Assembly: GCF_900091855.1 (NCBI RefSeq)
Contig: NZ_FMCH01000388.1
Location: 1 to 64,000, forward strand
DNA from: Streptomyces sp. DvalAA-14
Lineage (GTDB): Bacteria; Actinomycetota; Actinomycetes; Streptomycetales; Streptomycetaceae
Reading direction: 5' to 3'
Length of the DNA: 64,000 nt
Part shown: positions 8,873 to 16,377 of the stretch, piece after piece
Numbering within the stretch: position 1 is the first letter of the stretch
Layout: each line of letters starts with the position of its first letter
The notes under the pieces: model-generated
Told to the model about the DNA's origin: nothing
Seen by the model: only the letters and a program-made list of their open reading frames with translations
Database searches by the model: none
Made by a program: the position numbers and the translations under genes

Positions 8873-9027
8873 CGTACGCGACCGACCGCATGCACGAGGA
8901 GATCGCGTACATCGCCTACCACTTCCACTGGAGCCTGGAGGACATCCTGGACCTCGAACACCATGACCGCCGTCGGTACGCCGGGCAGATCGCCGCGCTC
9001 GTGACCCGCGCCGCGGCCGAGCGGTGA
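8869..9027 (+). CDS. DUF6760-like small protein, possible gpE'-type chaperone extension
   Basis: A 52-residue protein starting with GTG 8869, overlapping the previous stop (GTGA). The core EIAYIAYHFHWSLEDILDLE followed by HHDRRRYAGQI matches the small DUF6760 family found beside tube genes of eCIS loci. It also resembles the short C-terminal extension of phage P2-type tail chaperones (W-S/P-L-x-E/D-I pattern). It could be translated alone by re-initiation, or as a -1 frameshift extension of the preceding protein. The next gene starts within 20 bases. Confidence 0.75.
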   Translation: MTYATDRMHEEIAYIAYHFHWSLEDILDLEHHDRRRYAGQIAALVTRAAAER

Positions 9028-9044
9028 GAGGACAGGCGCAGGCC

Positions 9045-12000
9045 ATGGGAATCCTCGACCGACTGCGGGGGCGTACGGGCGCTGCCGGCGCTGCCGGCGC
9101 GGCGGGTACCTCGGGTACCTCGGCTACGGACCTGGGCGGCCCGCCGGCTGCGGCCGTTCACCAGACCGTTCACCAGACCGTTCACCAGACCGTTCACCAG
9201 ACCGTTCCTGGGTCCGTTCCCGCGGCCGGAACGCCCGCCGCGCCGGACGAGCGGCGTGGCTGGTCCGCCCTGCCGCCGATCCAGCGGGTGCTGGCACAAC
9301 CGGACCGGCACACCGTGGCCGCCCCGGACTTCGCCCACTCGCTGACAACCTGGCAGAACCCCTCCTTCAGCGGAACCCTGTCGCACGCCGTCCTCGACGG
9401 CGCTCCCACCGGCCTGATCAGGGACGTCCTGACGCCTGCCGCCGGGGCCGCGCCCGCCCCCGGGCGGCTCGGCGAACCCGAGCTGTCCCTTCCGGTCGCG
9501 ACCGAAGCGGGGGAAGCGCCGGAAGCACGGGAAGCGGGGAACGCCGCGAACGAGGCGGTCGGGGCGGCTGAGGCGGCCGACGTCCAGCGCGCCGTCTCGG
9601 CAGCTCGCGCGACCGGCCCCCAGGTCGCCCCGGTACGGCCGCGGGCGGCTCGGCCCGCCCCGCTGACCCGGTCGGTCGCCCCGGCCGCGATCCAGCGGCG
9701 GGTCCTTCCGGCCGCGACACCGGTGTCCCGCCCGAGCATGCGGGCAGGTAATCCTCCCGCCGGGCCGGCAGAGCCGGTGCGTACCACCGGACTCGTCGGC
9801 GGTACGCCGTCCGCCGACCCGGCCACGGCGGAGACATCCCGGCCCGCGCCCGGGCCGGCCCAGCTCCAACACCCCACAGCGGCAGCGGATTCGCCGCCCG
9901 TCCCTGCCGCCTCAGGGCCTACGCCGAGAACCTCGCCAGCGGACTGGCCAGCGTTCCCCGCGGCGCCCGAGTCGGCTCGGACAGCCGGGCCCGCGCCGAC
10001 ACCGGCAGCAGCACCCGGACAAGCACCCGCACCCGCACCCTCGTCTCCGCCCATCGGCGCGGCGATGCCCGGCGCGATCTCCCCCGGTGCGAGAGCCGCC
10101 GCGCCCCTGAGCACCTCCGAACTGCCGGGCCCGGCCGCCAGGGTGGCGGGTGCCGGGAGCCCGATGCCCCTCGCGGCAGTGCCGCTCCGCACGGAGGCAC
10201 ATGGGCCAACGGCCGCCGCCGATCCGGCTTCCCCGGTGCCGCGCGGTCTCGGGGCGCCCATCTCCGCCGCCGGCGCCCCTGCTTCCGCCGCAGGGGGCGC
10301 GTTGCCCGTGCACGTCGGCTGTCGGGGCCGGGCGTGCCGATCGCAGGCGACGGGGCGACCCAGGGTGCTCCGGACGCCGGGCCGGGGGGGCTTCCCCTCC
10401 GGCGCTGCCGTCGGCACCGGGTCCTCCGCCCGCTCGTCCACCAACTCGTCCACCAACTCGTCCACGGCCGCGACTCCGCCTCCGGCCGGCGCCGCCCGCG
10501 CCGGCAGTGCGCCCGCAGGGGCCGCGCCGCCGCGCCGCCGTCCCCTGCTCGGCGCTCCGCTGACTGCCCCGCCCGCAGGCGCGACCCCGCTCACCGGCGG
10601 GCCGCCGCGTCCACCTTCCCCTTCTCCTTCCGCTTCCGGCGGGGCCGCGGTGCAGAGAGCAGCGCTGCTGGGACCGTTGGGCGCTCCGCCGTCGGGGCAT
10701 CCGGCTGCGACTCACCCGACCGGGTCGGACCCGACGCCGCTGTCCGCGCCCGGGACCCGATCCGCCGGGACCGCCGGCTCCTCGGTGTCCGCGGCATCGT
10801 CCTCGCCCCTCGGCCCGTCCGGGCCGTGGTCGGCAGCCAGTTCGGAGGCGGGCGGTTCGGAGGCAGCCGGTTCGTCCCGCAGCCTCCCCGTGCAGCGACA
10901 GGCGGCCGGGACGCCCGCGCCGACGAGCCCGACGAGCCCGACGAGCCCGACGAGCCCGACGAGCCCGGCGGTCCCGGCGGTCCCGGCGGCCCCGGCAGGA
11001 CCGGGGGAGCGTTCAGCGCCCGCCGGCCCCCCCGTGCCCGGCTCCTCATCGCCGCTCGACACCCCTTTGACCAGGGCGTCTTCGGCCCCGGCCACCCCCG
11101 CCCCGGTGCGTGAGGCTTCGCGCGACGCAGCCGGCCAGGCGGGCCCGACGGCGGTCGACAGCGGCCGGATGGACGCAGCGACCGCTGCGCCGCACGTTCC
11201 GCTGGTGGGTTTCGTCCGCCCGGTGGCGGTCGCCGAACCCGGCGTCGGTGGAAGCGGAGGGATGCCCACGGTGGGCGCCGTGTCGGTCCAGCGGTCGGCC
11301 GCGGTGCCCGGTGCGCCCGCTCTTCCGGTCGTACGGGTCGCGCCGTCCGCGGCGGTGTCCGCTCAGGTCCCGCCGGCCGCCCCGGGCGCCGGCGGAGGCG
11401 AGGCGGCGCCGGCCGTAGTGCCGGTGCGGCGGTCCGGCCGGGTCGACGGTGGTAGCGGTCCGGACCGGTACCCGGCGGCCCCGGCCACGGCGCCGGATCC
11501 GACCAGTTGGCCCCGAGATGCGATGCCTGGCGCGTCCGATCTCGAGCATCGGCCGCCGGGTGCGGAGCCCTCCGCGCCGCGTCATCTGCCCATACCCGTA
11601 AGGCCGTTGGCCCCGGCTCGCACGATGACGCGACCCCAGCCACTCCTGGCAGCCGCCGTTTCGCGACCGCCCGGCGGGACGGGGACGGTTCCGCTGCGCG
11701 ACAGCACGTCCGGACCCGTCCGACCCGTCCGACCCGTCGGGTGGCCGGCCGGCGGTACCGCCGCGCCCGATACCGGCCGTGCGGCGCCACCGGCCGGCAT
11801 CCCCGTGCAGCGACTGCTGGCCGTGCCCGGTTCCTCAGCCCCTCCCGGACCGGGGACCGCCCTCGCAGCAGGGACGGACGCGGTGGCTCGCCACGGCGCG
11901 GCGTCCTCTTTCCCGGGACTGCCGTCCTTCGCCGCCGGGGCGCCGGCCGGGGCGCTGGGATCCGTGTTCCCGCCGGACGCCATGGGCCTCGGGCTGCCCG

Positions 12001-12596
12001 ACGCGCCCGGCCTGTTCGCCGCCCGCCCCGCGCTGGCCCCCGGCGAGGGGACGTCCCCGCCCGTCGTCCCCTGGCACCCCGTCCCGTGGAACGCCGTCCC
12101 GCAGAGTCACATCCCCCAGGACCTCGCGCCGGTGCAACGCAGCACCGACGGTCCGTCCTTCAGCGGTGCGGCCGAGCCCCGCACCGCGGAGCGGCCGACG
12201 CGCGCCGGCGTCGGGTCTGCGGCGCCGGCCGCCCCGCAGCCGTACCGGCGCGGCCTGCCGGTTCCGCTGGTGGCCGCCGCGGCCGCGCCCCCCTTGGTGC
12301 TGCCGGTCCAGCGGATGCCCGCGACCCCGGCGGTGGCCGAGCCGGCATTCGGCCTCATTTCCCCGGTCCGCCGCGCCGAGCCGCGGGTGACGCCCCTCGT
12401 GGTCGGGCGCGCTGGTGGCGGGCCCGGCGACGCGACCGGTTTCGGGGGCGGTGGCCGGAGCAGCGGCGGGAGCGGCGGGGGAGGCTGGAACGCGCCACCG
12501 CCCCCTACAGCGCGGTCGCCGGCGCCTCCGGCGACCGTTCGTCCGCGCCGCGCGAGGGCGACGCCGCCACGTCCGGCTTCGACGCCCGGAAGCTGA
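9045..12596 (+). CDS. Giant disordered Ala/Pro-rich QR-motif protein in the tape-measure position
   Basis: A product of about 1,183 residues starts MGILDRLRGRTG; GTG 9024, overlapping the previous stop, is an alternative start. Apart from a small semi-ordered patch (about residues 95-130: FAHSLTTWQNPSFSGTLSHAVL) it is low-complexity Ala/Pro/Ser/Gly. At least nine V/I-Q-R tripeptides are scattered along it, for example PPIQRVLAQ, DVQRAVSAA, AIQRRVLP, AVQRAALL, PVQRLLAVPG and PVQRSTDG. Its place between tube/chaperone and hub genes is where contractile phages encode the tape measure, but it lacks the long coiled coils of phage tape measures. The plain frame stops at 12596; a conserved-looking helical C-terminus lies in the -1 frame to 12715. 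The stretch 10319-10385 also reads better in another frame. Function unknown; tube-length ruler, luminal cargo carrier or scaffold are possibilities. Confidence 0.7.
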   Translation: MGILDRLRGRTGAAGAAGAAGTSGTSATDLGGPPAAAVHQTVHQTVHQTVHQTVPGSVPAAGTPAAPDERRGWSALPPIQRVLAQPDRHTVAAPDFAHSLTTWQNPSFSGTLSHAVLDGAPTGLIRDVLTPAAGAAPAPGRLGEPELSLPVATEAGEAPEAREAGNAANEAVGAAEAADVQRAVSAARATGPQVAPVRPRAARPAPLTRSVAPAAIQRRVLPAATPVSRPSMRAGNPPAGPAEPVRTTGLVGGTPSADPATAETSRPAPGPAQLQHPTAAADSPPVPAASGPTPRTSPADWPAFPAAPESARTAGPAPTPAAAPGQAPAPAPSSPPIGAAMPGAISPGARAAAPLSTSELPGPAARVAGAGSPMPLAAVPLRTEAHGPTAAADPASPVPRGLGAPISAAGAPASAAGGALPVHVGCRGRACRSQATGRPRVLRTPGRGGFPSGAAVGTGSSARSSTNSSTNSSTAATPPPAGAARAGSAPAGAAPPRRRPLLGAPLTAPPAGATPLTGGPPRPPSPSPSASGGAAVQRAALLGPLGAPPSGHPAATHPTGSDPTPLSAPGTRSAGTAGSSVSAASSSPLGPSGPWSAASSEAGGSEAAGSSRSLPVQRQAAGTPAPTSPTSPTSPTSPTSPAVPAVPAAPAGPGERSAPAGPPVPGSSSPLDTPLTRASSAPATPAPVREASRDAAGQAGPTAVDSGRMDAATAAPHVPLVGFVRPVAVAEPGVGGSGGMPTVGAVSVQRSAAVPGAPALPVVRVAPSAAVSAQVPPAAPGAGGGEAAPAVVPVRRSGRVDGGSGPDRYPAAPATAPDPTSWPRDAMPGASDLEHRPPGAEPSAPRHLPIPVRPLAPARTMTRPQPLLAAAVSRPPGGTGTVPLRDSTSGPVRPVRPVGWPAGGTAAPDTGRAAPPAGIPVQRLLAVPGSSAPPGPGTALAAGTDAVARHGAASSFPGLPSFAAGAPAGALGSVFPPDAMGLGLPDAPGLFAARPALAPGEGTSPPVVPWHPVPWNAVPQSHIPQDLAPVQRSTDGPSFSGAAEPRTAERPTRAGVGSAAPAAPQPYRRGLPVPLVAAAAAPPLVLPVQRMPATPAVAEPAFGLISPVRRAEPRVTPLVVGRAGGGPGDATGFGGGGRSSGGSGGGGWNAPPPPTARSPAPPATVRPRRARATPPRPASTPGS
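9154..9201 (+). repeat. 12-bp tandem repeat, four copies, coding TVHQ units
   Basis: CCGTTCACCAGA is repeated four times without change (9154-9201), giving a run of T-V-H-Q units near the N-terminus of the disordered protein. Perfect nucleotide identity indicates recent slippage expansion. Confidence 0.9.
10922..10966 (+). repeat. 9-bp tandem repeat, five copies, in the disordered gene
   Basis: GACGAGCCC occurs five times in a row (10922-10966), followed by three degenerate GGCGGTCCC-type units. In the main frame it codes a Ser-Pro-Thr run. A related 12-bp unit (TCCACCAACTCG) repeats near 10438-10466. These arrays can vary in length between strains. Confidence 0.85.
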
Positions 12597-12715
12597 AGGA
12601 CGAGCAGGTCGACGAGCTGACCCACAAGCTGATCGGGCCGCTCACCAGAATGCTCCGCACCGAGTTGCGACTCGACCGGGAGCGGATCGGGAGGCTGCGT
12701 GATCCCCGCCGCTGA
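12506..12715 (+). CDS. Out-of-frame helical C-terminus of the disordered protein
   Basis: From 12506 the -1 frame reads YSAVAGASGDRSSAPREGD and then a charged helical segment (KLKDEQVDELTHKLIGPL and TRMLRTELRLDRERIGRLRD) to a TGA at 12713-12715. No other frame here looks like real protein, and the main frame ends at 12596 in an Arg/Pro tail. The two frames meet at a C5 run (12501-12505), where a -1 shift, or an indel of one C, would join them. This is probably the genuine C-terminus, reached by frameshifting or masked by a sequence error. It has no start codon or ribosome binding site of its own. Confidence 0.55.
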   Translation, partial: YSAVAGASGDRSSAPREGDAATSGFDARKLKDEQVDELTHKLIGPLTRMLRTELRLDRERIGRLRDPRR

Positions 12716-12902
12716 TCCGTCACCGAGTGGCCGCCGGACCGTCCCCGGCCCCGCCGCCGGACCAGCCGACCCTGCTGCCGGACCCCAGCCGCTGATCCAC
12801 CGCCGATCCGCTCCAGAACCACCGCTGAACCACCGCTGATCCGCCTCCGACCCGCCGACGAACTGCCGCACCACCTCGACCGCCCGCAGGAAGGCCGCAC
12901 CG

Positions 12903-13340
12903 ATGCCCCAGGAACTGGACCCCGGGTCCACCATCTACTTCGATCTGACCATCGACGGTCAGGGCCTGGGCCGCTTCAACACCTGCGAAGGGCTCGCCGC
13001 GTCGGTGGAGATCTATCAGCACCAGGAGGGGGGCAACAACGGGTTCGTCTGGCAGCTGCCCTCCCGGATCACCTTCTCCAACATCACGTTGACCCGTCCC
13101 GTCACCCCGGAGACCGTGAAGGTCGGGATCTGGATCACGTCCATCACGACCGGCGTCACCCGCCCCACCGCGCAGATCGCCGCGAAGCGCGCCGACGAGT
13201 CGATCGTCGCCCGCTGGGGGCTCATCGAGGTGCTCCCGGTGAACTGGAACGGGCCGTCGTTCAACCCGGAGAATCCGGCGGTCGCCATCGAGACACTGGT
13301 GATCGCCCACCACGGCTTCACGGACGCGGGGGCGGCGTAG
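12903..13340 (+). CDS. Second tube-type protein (Pvc5/T4 gp19-like)
   Basis: A 145-residue paralogue of the tube fold. It has STIYFDLTIDGQGLGRFNTC, FVWQLPSRITFSNITLTRPV and ETLVIAHHGF, the strand pattern of gp19/Pvc5-type tube-initiator proteins. It most likely forms the first tube layer between the LysM hub and the main tube. GGAAGG lies 8-13 bases before ATG 12903. The 187-base leader between it and the disordered gene contains several short CCGCTGATCC-like repeats and no ORF of note. Its stop abuts the next ATG with no gap. Confidence 0.92.
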   Translation: MPQELDPGSTIYFDLTIDGQGLGRFNTCEGLAASVEIYQHQEGGNNGFVWQLPSRITFSNITLTRPVTPETVKVGIWITSITTGVTRPTAQIAAKRADESIVARWGLIEVLPVNWNGPSFNPENPAVAIETLVIAHHGFTDAGAA

Positions 13341-14060
13341 ATGGCGGGCGCGGGCGGTGCCGGCAAGAGCCTGACCCGGGCCTCGCTGGCCATCCACGAA
13401 CCACCCATCGGCTTCAGCACCACACCGGGTTCCCTGATCAGTACCCTGCGCTTCGACTACAACCCGTCCCAACTGACGCTGAGCCGCGAGGCGCAGTGGA
13501 AGACGACCCCGAGTGCGGCGGTGCGCTCGGGCGCGGTCCCGGAGTTCATGGGCCCGGTGCCGCGCAATATGACGCTGGACATCCTGCTGGACCGCTCCGA
13601 GAAGCCGGACAGCCACGACGTGCTCAAGAACGTCGAACTGCTCTTCTCCTGCTGTGAGACGACGACCGCGAGCATCGCGGCGAAGCAGCCCTCGCCGCCC
13701 TGGGTGGTCTTCGACTGGGGCGGCAACTCCAGTGTCCGCTTCACCGCGTATGTGAGCTCGGTGAACGTGCAGCAGGTCCAGATCAGTCCCACCGGCGTGC
13801 CGACCCGCGCCTTGTGCCAGGTGCAGTTGAACGAGATCCCGAGCAAGACCGCCGGCCAGAACCCCACTTCGGGTGCGCTGACCGCCCAGCGGGTGCACCG
13901 GGTCGTGGCGGGCGACTCGCTGCAGTTCCTCGCCTGGCGCGAGTACGGGGACGCCACCGCCTGGCGCACCATCGCCGAGGCCAACGGCATCGACGACCCG
14001 GCGCAACTGCGCCCGGGCACCGAGCTGATGCTCCCCGCCGCGGAAGAGGTCGGTTTCTGA
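13341..14060 (+). CDS. cis7: LysM-containing baseplate hub protein (Pvc7/gp53-like)
   Basis: A 239-residue protein. Residues about 25-175 form the CIS hub-adaptor domain (STLRFDYNPSQLTLSREAQWK, GPVPRNMTLDILLDRSEKP, ALCQVQLNEIPS). Residues about 183-234 form a LysM motif (HRVVAGDSLQFLAWREYGDATAWRTIAEANGI) that in these machines binds the spike/tube junction rather than serving as a free glycan binder. It clamps the baseplate hub to the tube. It is directly adjacent to the preceding gene and overlaps the following start by one base, within a tightly coupled operon. Confidence 0.92.
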   Translation: MAGAGGAGKSLTRASLAIHEPPIGFSTTPGSLISTLRFDYNPSQLTLSREAQWKTTPSAAVRSGAVPEFMGPVPRNMTLDILLDRSEKPDSHDVLKNVELLFSCCETTTASIAAKQPSPPWVVFDWGGNSSVRFTAYVSSVNVQQVQISPTGVPTRALCQVQLNEIPSKTAGQNPTSGALTAQRVHRVVAGDSLQFLAWREYGDATAWRTIAEANGIDDPAQLRPGTELMLPAAEEVGF

Positions 14061-15940
14061 TGGGCCGGGTCAGTTACTCCAACATCTTCTATGTCACCTT
14101 CGACGGGCGGAAGTTGACGGACGACATCGCTCCGCTGCTCGTGGCGGGCTGGGTCGACTTCGGGGCCGGCGTGCCCGGCTCGTTCCAGCTCGACTTCCGC
14201 GACCCCGACCGGCTGGTGCTCGGCAAGGCCGGCATCACCATCGGCACCAAGGTGATGCTGGCCCCGGTGGCCGCCAGCCAGGGCGCGCAGTACCCGCTGC
14301 TCACCGGTGAGGTGACCGGGCTGGAGAGCGACTACGACGGCACCGGCAGCTTCACCGTCGTGCGCGGGTACGACCTCGGCCACCGGATGCTCAGGCAGCG
14401 CCGGGTGACGGCGTACCGCAACATGACGGCCTCCGACATCGCCCGCCAGCTGGCGGGCCGGGACAAGGTCCCGATCGGCAGTATCCACCGGACCACGACC
14501 GTCTACGAGTTCATCACCCAGGCCAACATCACCGACTGGGACTTCCTGTGCCGTCTCGCCGACGAGAACGAGATGGTGATGTCGCTGAGCGCCCGGGGCA
14601 CCTTCCAGTTCGTCAAGCGCGACCCCGCCTCCGGTGCCCCGGCGTCGAGCGCGCTGAGCGACAGCAGCCCGCAGGTTCTGGGCCGCGAGAACATCCGGCG
14701 CTGCCGGGCCGCGGTCACCTCCGCCGACCAGGTGAACGGGGTCCGGGCGCGCGGCTGGGACGTGACGACCAAGAAAACCCTGGTCGGTGAGTCGCCCGCG
14801 GCTGCCAACCCGGGTATCGCGATCGGCACCACGCCCCTGCGGGCCGTGGCCGCCTTCGGGACCGCCACGCTCGTCGAGACCGACATCCCCTACGACAAGC
14901 AGGGTGAGGTGAAGAACGCCGCGGCCGCGCTGGCCGACGACATCACCGCGGCCTTCGCCGAGTTGGAGGTGACCGCCAGCGGCAATCCCAAGCTGCGGCC
15001 CGGCGTCCCGGTCACCCTCACCGGTGTCGGCGACCCCTTCGAAGGCAAGTACACGGTGACCGGCGCCCGCCACAGCTTCGGGCTCAGCGGTGGCGGCTAC
15101 GAGACGTTCCTGACCGTGAGCGGACGCCAGTGGCGTTCCCTGTACGGGCTCTCCTCGGGCGGGGCCGGCGGCATGCCCCGGCTGCCGAGCGTCGCCAACG
15201 CCCTGGTCACCGATATCAAGGACCCGCTCAAACAGGGCCGGGTCAAGCTGCGGTTCCCCTGGCTGGACGACAGCTACGTCAGCGACTGGACCCGTACCGT
15301 GCAGTTCGGCGGGGTCCAGGGCGGCGGTCTGATCGGCCTGGACGTGGACGACGAGGTGCTGGTGACGTTCGACCGCGGCGCCCTGGACCACCCGTTCGTC
15401 ATCGGCGGCCTCTACAACGGCAAGGACAAGCCCGGCGTCGTCGACGTCCAGCCGTACGACGCGACCAGCGGCAAGACAGTCCGGCGTACCCTCGCCGACC
15501 GCAGCGGCAACCGCCTGGACCTGCTGGACCAGCGCACCGGGGGCAAGCAGGGGGTACGGCTCAACAGCGGCGACAACAAGCTGACCGTCAACCTGGACCG
15601 CTCCCGGACCGAGATCACCATCGACAGCCAGGGCGCCGTCACCATCAAGGGCACCCGCAAGGTGTCCGTCGAGGCGGCGGACATCTCGCTGAAAGCGCTG
15701 CAGAAACTGTCGATCCGCAGCGGCGGCACGCTGGCGATCGAGGGGAGGACCGTCACCGTCGACGCGGCGACCGCGCTGCGGATGAACGCGGCGACCGCCA
15801 GCCTGACCGGCACCGGCATGCTGGACCTGTCCTCGGCGATGGACGTCACCGTGAAGGGCCTCAACATCCAACTGGCCGGCATCATCAAGATGCTGGGAGA
15901 GGCGACCCTCGACGGGGCGCAAGTCATGGTGATCCCCTGA
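14060..15940 (+). CDS. cis8: VgrG-like spike/hub protein (gp27-gp5 type)
   Basis: A 626-residue spike protein starting at ATG 14060 (TGATG overlap); the same frame is open farther upstream only as shadow. Residues about 1-350 form the gp27-like hub. An OB-fold follows (about 375-455: QGRVKLRFPWLDDSYVSDWTRTVQFG, VDDEVLVTFDRGALDHPFVIGGLYNG), as in gp5/VgrG. The C-terminal repetitive beta-helix (about 480-620) has TVNLDRSRTEITIDSQGAVTI-type strands. It trimerises to form the membrane-puncturing needle. No lysozyme or effector domain is fused and no PAAR protein is encoded nearby, so the helix may form its own tip. Confidence 0.93.
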   Translation: MGRVSYSNIFYVTFDGRKLTDDIAPLLVAGWVDFGAGVPGSFQLDFRDPDRLVLGKAGITIGTKVMLAPVAASQGAQYPLLTGEVTGLESDYDGTGSFTVVRGYDLGHRMLRQRRVTAYRNMTASDIARQLAGRDKVPIGSIHRTTTVYEFITQANITDWDFLCRLADENEMVMSLSARGTFQFVKRDPASGAPASSALSDSSPQVLGRENIRRCRAAVTSADQVNGVRARGWDVTTKKTLVGESPAAANPGIAIGTTPLRAVAAFGTATLVETDIPYDKQGEVKNAAAALADDITAAFAELEVTASGNPKLRPGVPVTLTGVGDPFEGKYTVTGARHSFGLSGGGYETFLTVSGRQWRSLYGLSSGGAGGMPRLPSVANALVTDIKDPLKQGRVKLRFPWLDDSYVSDWTRTVQFGGVQGGGLIGLDVDDEVLVTFDRGALDHPFVIGGLYNGKDKPGVVDVQPYDATSGKTVRRTLADRSGNRLDLLDQRTGGKQGVRLNSGDNKLTVNLDRSRTEITIDSQGAVTIKGTRKVSVEAADISLKALQKLSIRSGGTLAIEGRTVTVDAATALRMNAATASLTGTGMLDLSSAMDVTVKGLNIQLAGIIKMLGEATLDGAQVMVIP

Positions 15941-16377
15941 TGCCTGAGCAATTCGTCGGCACCGGGTGGGCGTTCCCGATGCGCATCGGCCCCACCGGCG
16001 GCATCGCCATGGTCAGCGGGGTGCGCGAGATCGAGGAGGCCATGCGGCTCGTGCTGGCCACCGCGCCGGGCGAACGGCCGATGCGGCCCGAATTCGGCTG
16101 CGCCATCCACGACATGGTCTTCGCTCCCATCAACGAGGCCACCGCGGGCCGCATCCATCACGAGGTCCGCACCAGCCTGGACCGCTGGGAGCCGCGCATC
16201 GAGGTCGAGGACGTCGAGGTGACCGCCGGGGACGAGCAGGGGGTGCTGTTCATCGACATCCGCTACTCGGTGCGCGGGACCAACAACCCGCGCAGCCTGG
16301 TCTTCCCGTTCTATGTCATCCCCTCCCACGACGAGCCGTCCTCGGATCCGGGACCGGCCACCGAAAGCGACCGCTGA
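15940..16377 (+). CDS. cis9: Baseplate wedge protein, gp25-like
   Basis: A 145-residue gp25/lysozyme-like baseplate protein. The conserved EEAMRLVLATAPGERPMRPEFGC stretch and the EDVEVTAGDEQGVLFIDIRYSVRGTN strands place it in the Gp25/IraD superfamily. gp25 nucleates sheath assembly at the baseplate. It overlaps both neighbours by one base (TGATG at 15938-15942 and at its end). The last 15 residues are acidic and Ser/Pro-rich. Confidence 0.94.
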   Translation: MPEQFVGTGWAFPMRIGPTGGIAMVSGVREIEEAMRLVLATAPGERPMRPEFGCAIHDMVFAPINEATAGRIHHEVRTSLDRWEPRIEVEDVEVTAGDEQGVLFIDIRYSVRGTNNPRSLVFPFYVIPSHDEPSSDPGPATESDR

